A DNA stretch of 64,000 nt from Marinobacterium rhizophilum DSM 18822 (GTDB taxonomy: Bacteria > Pseudomonadota > Gammaproteobacteria > Pseudomonadales > Balneatricaceae), in the NCBI RefSeq assembly GCF_000378045.1, contig NZ_KB899093.1, positions 186,001 to 250,000 on the forward strand, read 5' to 3'. Within the stretch, counting starts at the first letter, position 1. Every line of letters starts with the position of its first letter. The notes below the pieces were generated by a model, which saw only the letters and a program-made list of their open reading frames with translations, searched no databases and was not told where the DNA came from. The translations under genes were made by a program, and so were the position numbers. Of the stretch, positions 61,744 to 64,000 are shown one piece after another.

Positions 61744-64000
61744 TTATCCGTTTTCCAGCTCGAGTTTAGACAGGTCTCCGGAGGCGGGCAATTGCGTTTG
61801 CTCACCCTCGCGCGTCTGGGCTTGCGGCGCTTCTGATGCGTTAGCTCTATCTGGCTGGCGTTCCAGCAGGGTGTAGCGACTGCCGTTGCGGGCCCGTTCA
61901 CCGCTGGGAGGGGACTGGAAGGCAATACCGCCACCCACGAAGCTCTCCAGGGAGTCACTGTCGATTTTCAGCCCCCGGGTGAAGCTGAACTCGGCACTGA
62001 AGCCGCTGATATTCCAGAACTGGCTGCCTTGACGCACCAGGTGGGCGTGTTCCGCCTCGATATGGGCAAAGATATCCACAGACTGGCCATCACCGCTGAG
62101 TCGAAAACCGGTGACTTCACCCACCGGTACCTGGCGGTAGAATACCCGGCTGCCCTTTTCCAGGGCGCCGAGCTTGTCGGCGTTCAGTACCAGGTTGAGG
62201 CCGTAGCCCCGGGCGCTTTCTGGAGCACTGGCGGCGGCGATGAAGTAAAGGCTCGGGTCTGCGTCTGGCGCGCCTGCACTGACTTCGACGTGGCTGCCGA
62301 CCAGGATATCCGCCGGGTTGCGGATGGCGGAGAGCCGTACCTCGGGCTGTTCGATCCAGAAACGACTACCCTTGCGGGCCAGAAAGTGGCCTTCGCTGAA
62401 GAGGACGGCAGTGGCATCGATGGTGCCCTGGGCATCGTACAGCCTTACCTGCTCAATGCGCCCCACCGTGAGGCCGCGATAGCGTATCGGCGTGCCGGCC
62501 TGTAGCGGGCGGTCGGGCGGAAACAGGATACGGATCTCGAGTCCCTGTTCGACGCTGCTGGCCTGGTTGGCATAGAGCTGAAATGGGTGTCCGGCAGCGA
62601 TGGCAGCCCCACCTGCGGGGGTGTTAAAGGCAATGCCGCCGGTGACCAGACTGGCGAGAGATTCGGTTTGTAGCTTGAAGCCCTGCTGCAGATTGAAGTC
62701 CGCCGACACGCCGCTGGCATTCCAGAAACGGGAGGCCGTGGTGACCAGGTCCCGGTAAGGCTTGTCTATGAGCAGTTCAATTTCGACACTGTCCGTCGCA
62801 GGCTGTAACTGGTAGTGGCTGACGCGCCCGACTTTAAGTTGCTTGTAGAGCACCGGCGAACCCACGGCGATGGAGCCCAGGCTTTGGGCCTCCAGCTTGA
62901 TCATCAGCTTGCCGGCGCGTTCTGCGTAGAGCAGTTTGCCCTGTCTGGAGGCTGCATCGAAGTCGTTGTAAAGCGTAAAACGCTGGTCGGCAGCGGCGCT
63001 GCGCGATTCGCGTACATCCGGTGTAAAGAAGCTGATACCGCCGTTAATCAGAGTGTGCAGCGATTCGGTTTGCAGCTTTACGCCGTCCAGTCCTGCGGCA
63101 AAGCGAATGCCGCTGCTGTTCCAAAAGCGGCTATGGCTTGCCACCAGGTCGCGGTACTTCTCCTGGATGACGCCATGAATCAACACCTGCTGGCCCTTGT
63201 CGATGAGTTCATAGCCCAGCACTTCACCCACGGGCAGCTGGCGAAACAGGATCGGCGAGCCGCGGGAGATGGAACCCAGTTGTTCAGTGACCAGCTCTAT
63301 GGCCAGGCCGCTGTGTATGGGTTTGCGCACCGGGGGCATATCCAGTGCGGTAAAGCTGAGCTTCTCGTGTCCCGTGCCCGGCTCCAGGTGGATATAGCTG
63401 CCCTTGACCAGTTTGCGCCAGTCGCCCAGGTTTCCCACCGTCAGCTCGGGGCGCTCCAGCCAGAAGCGGCTGCCGGTACGCAGCAGGCTGCGTGCACGCG
63501 GGTCGATCAGCAGTGTGGCACGCAGCTCACTCAGGTCGTCGCTCAGCTGCAGGCTGCGGATGCGGCCGATGCGAATGCCCTGACTCATGACCTCGGTGTT
63601 TTCGCTAAGGGCGGTCGTGCCGGGAAAGCGCAGTTCCACCTCGATGCCGTTCTCCGCCGCGTCAAAGTCGGGATAGAGCTTGAATTGGTCGCCATTGCCG
63701 GCCGGCGGTGATTCGTAGTCTTCGTTAAGAAAGTTGATGCCGCCGGCAATGATGGCGGCCAGCGAGCCGATGCGAATATCAACCTTGGGCAGGTCCGCCT
63801 TGACCTGGATACCGCTGGCGTTCCAGAAACGGGAGTTTTTCTTTACCAGGTAGCTGTAGCGCGGCTCGATAAAGACATCGATCTGGATGTCATCCGCCTC
63901 GCTGGAAAGGCGGTAATCCACCACCTCGCCGACATTGATGTCACGGTAGTAGACGCGAGAGCCGCGATTGATGGATTCCGCGCTGTCGGCGAACAGCGTG
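61744..64000 (-). CDS. LetB/YebT-like multi-MCE domain protein, truncated at the window edge
   Basis: The frame is open to the right edge, so the N-terminus is missing. About 750 residues are visible with at least six MCE (MlaD-like) domains, recognised by repeats of the GSxVxYRxxxVGEV type (for example INRGSRVYYRDINVGEV, ISRGSPILFRQLPVGEV, LEKGSRVFYRQVPVGEV). Seven MCE domains is the E. coli YebT/LetB number, three that of PqiB. Such proteins form periplasmic tunnels carrying lipids between membranes. A YebS/PqiA-like membrane partner is expected just outside the window. The lipoprotein gene follows. Confidence 0.9.
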   Translation of the reverse strand, partial: TLFADSAESINRGSRVYYRDINVGEVVDYRLSSEADDIQIDVFIEPRYSYLVKKNSRFWNASGIQVKADLPKVDIRIGSLAAIIAGGINFLNEDYESPPAGNGDQFKLYPDFDAAENGIEVELRFPGTTALSENTEVMSQGIRIGRIRSLQLSDDLSELRATLLIDPRARSLLRTGSRFWLERPELTVGNLGDWRKLVKGSYIHLEPGTGHEKLSFTALDMPPVRKPIHSGLAIELVTEQLGSISRGSPILFRQLPVGEVLGYELIDKGQQVLIHGVIQEKYRDLVASHSRFWNSSGIRFAAGLDGVKLQTESLHTLINGGISFFTPDVRESRSAAADQRFTLYNDFDAASRQGKLLYAERAGKLMIKLEAQSLGSIAVGSPVLYKQLKVGRVSHYQLQPATDSVEIELLIDKPYRDLVTTASRFWNASGVSADFNLQQGFKLQTESLASLVTGGIAFNTPAGGAAIAAGHPFQLYANQASSVEQGLEIRILFPPDRPLQAGTPIRYRGLTVGRIEQVRLYDAQGTIDATAVLFSEGHFLARKGSRFWIEQPEVRLSAIRNPADILVGSHVEVSAGAPDADPSLYFIAAASAPESARGYGLNLVLNADKLGALEKGSRVFYRQVPVGEVTGFRLSGDGQSVDIFAHIEAEHAHLVRQGSQFWNISGFSAEFSFTRGLKIDSDSLESFVGGGIAFQSPPSGERARNGSRYTLLERQPDRANASEAPQAQTREGEQTQLPASGDLSKLELENG

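Overview
The window looks like chromosomal DNA of a marine or soil gammaproteobacterium of the Oceanospirillales/Pseudomonadales type. It is GC-rich (by eye, not computed). The evidence is the gene content: GreB, RhlE, LuxS, succinyl-type MetA, a DapC-DapD-DapE succinylase operon, FetAB, DUF1302/DUF1329 pairs, a CrbS-type symporter/histidine kinase, a LetB/YebT-like MCE protein, and Pseudomonas-like REP hairpins. No phage, IS transposase or CRISPR array was found. All names come from reading motifs; no database search was run.

Layout. 1-5.4 kb: charged and hypothetical proteins, a MITE-like element, a Mut7-C RNase-like protein, a 1-Cys peroxiredoxin, a zinc alcohol dehydrogenase and a DUF294 nucleotidyltransferase. 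5.6-11 kb: a signalling operon on the minus strand (receiver protein, membrane PAS-exonuclease, two-helix protein, Na+/solute symporter-histidine kinase) that resembles acetate-switch CrbSR loci. 11.2-12.7 kb: FetAB exporter. 13-19.7 kb: an accessory island with lower GC at its ends, holding a secreted protein, a 1664-residue YD/RHS protein with a C39-like domain, a dockerin-like insertion and a cysteine-rich tip, and a small membrane protein that may be its immunity partner. 20-25.7 kb: RhlE, then a CBS / glutamate-cysteine-ligase-like / M14 deacylase cluster, then a His-rich secreted protein. 25.7-31.2 kb: metallophosphoesterase with a symporter, and a Usp-like protein with a Lon-like protease. 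31.2-31.9 kb: decayed remains of a thermostable-hemolysin/SDR locus.

32-43 kb: peroxiredoxin-glutaredoxin fusion, PACE efflux pump, MetA, a repeat-rich gap with REP and palindromic elements, CvfB, LuxS, a spermidine-synthase-like protein, and a DUF1329/DUF1302 pair divergent from an AraC regulator. 43.1-43.5 kb: a four-gene tRNA operon (Ser-TGA, Asn-GTT, Lys-TTT, Lys-CTT). 43.7-50.4 kb: a YbaY/MliC-like lipoprotein, GreB, a sulfite dehydrogenase with its cytochrome c, a DMT transporter and a Gly/Asn-repeat coiled-coil protein. 50.5-56.7 kb: a long minus-strand operon, dapC-yffB-dapD-dapE-rlmA and three small-to-medium genes ending in a Sel1 lipoprotein. 56.9-64 kb: FumC, PilZ protein, alpha/beta hydrolase, glycerate kinase, a lipoprotein and a LetB-like MCE protein that runs off the right edge.

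The parts most worth a second look are the YD/RHS locus with its candidate tip/immunity pair, the CBS-ligase-deacylase cluster, the PAS-exonuclease in the symporter-kinase operon, and the family of palindromic intergenic elements (1.2, 35.1-35.2 and 58.5 kb).
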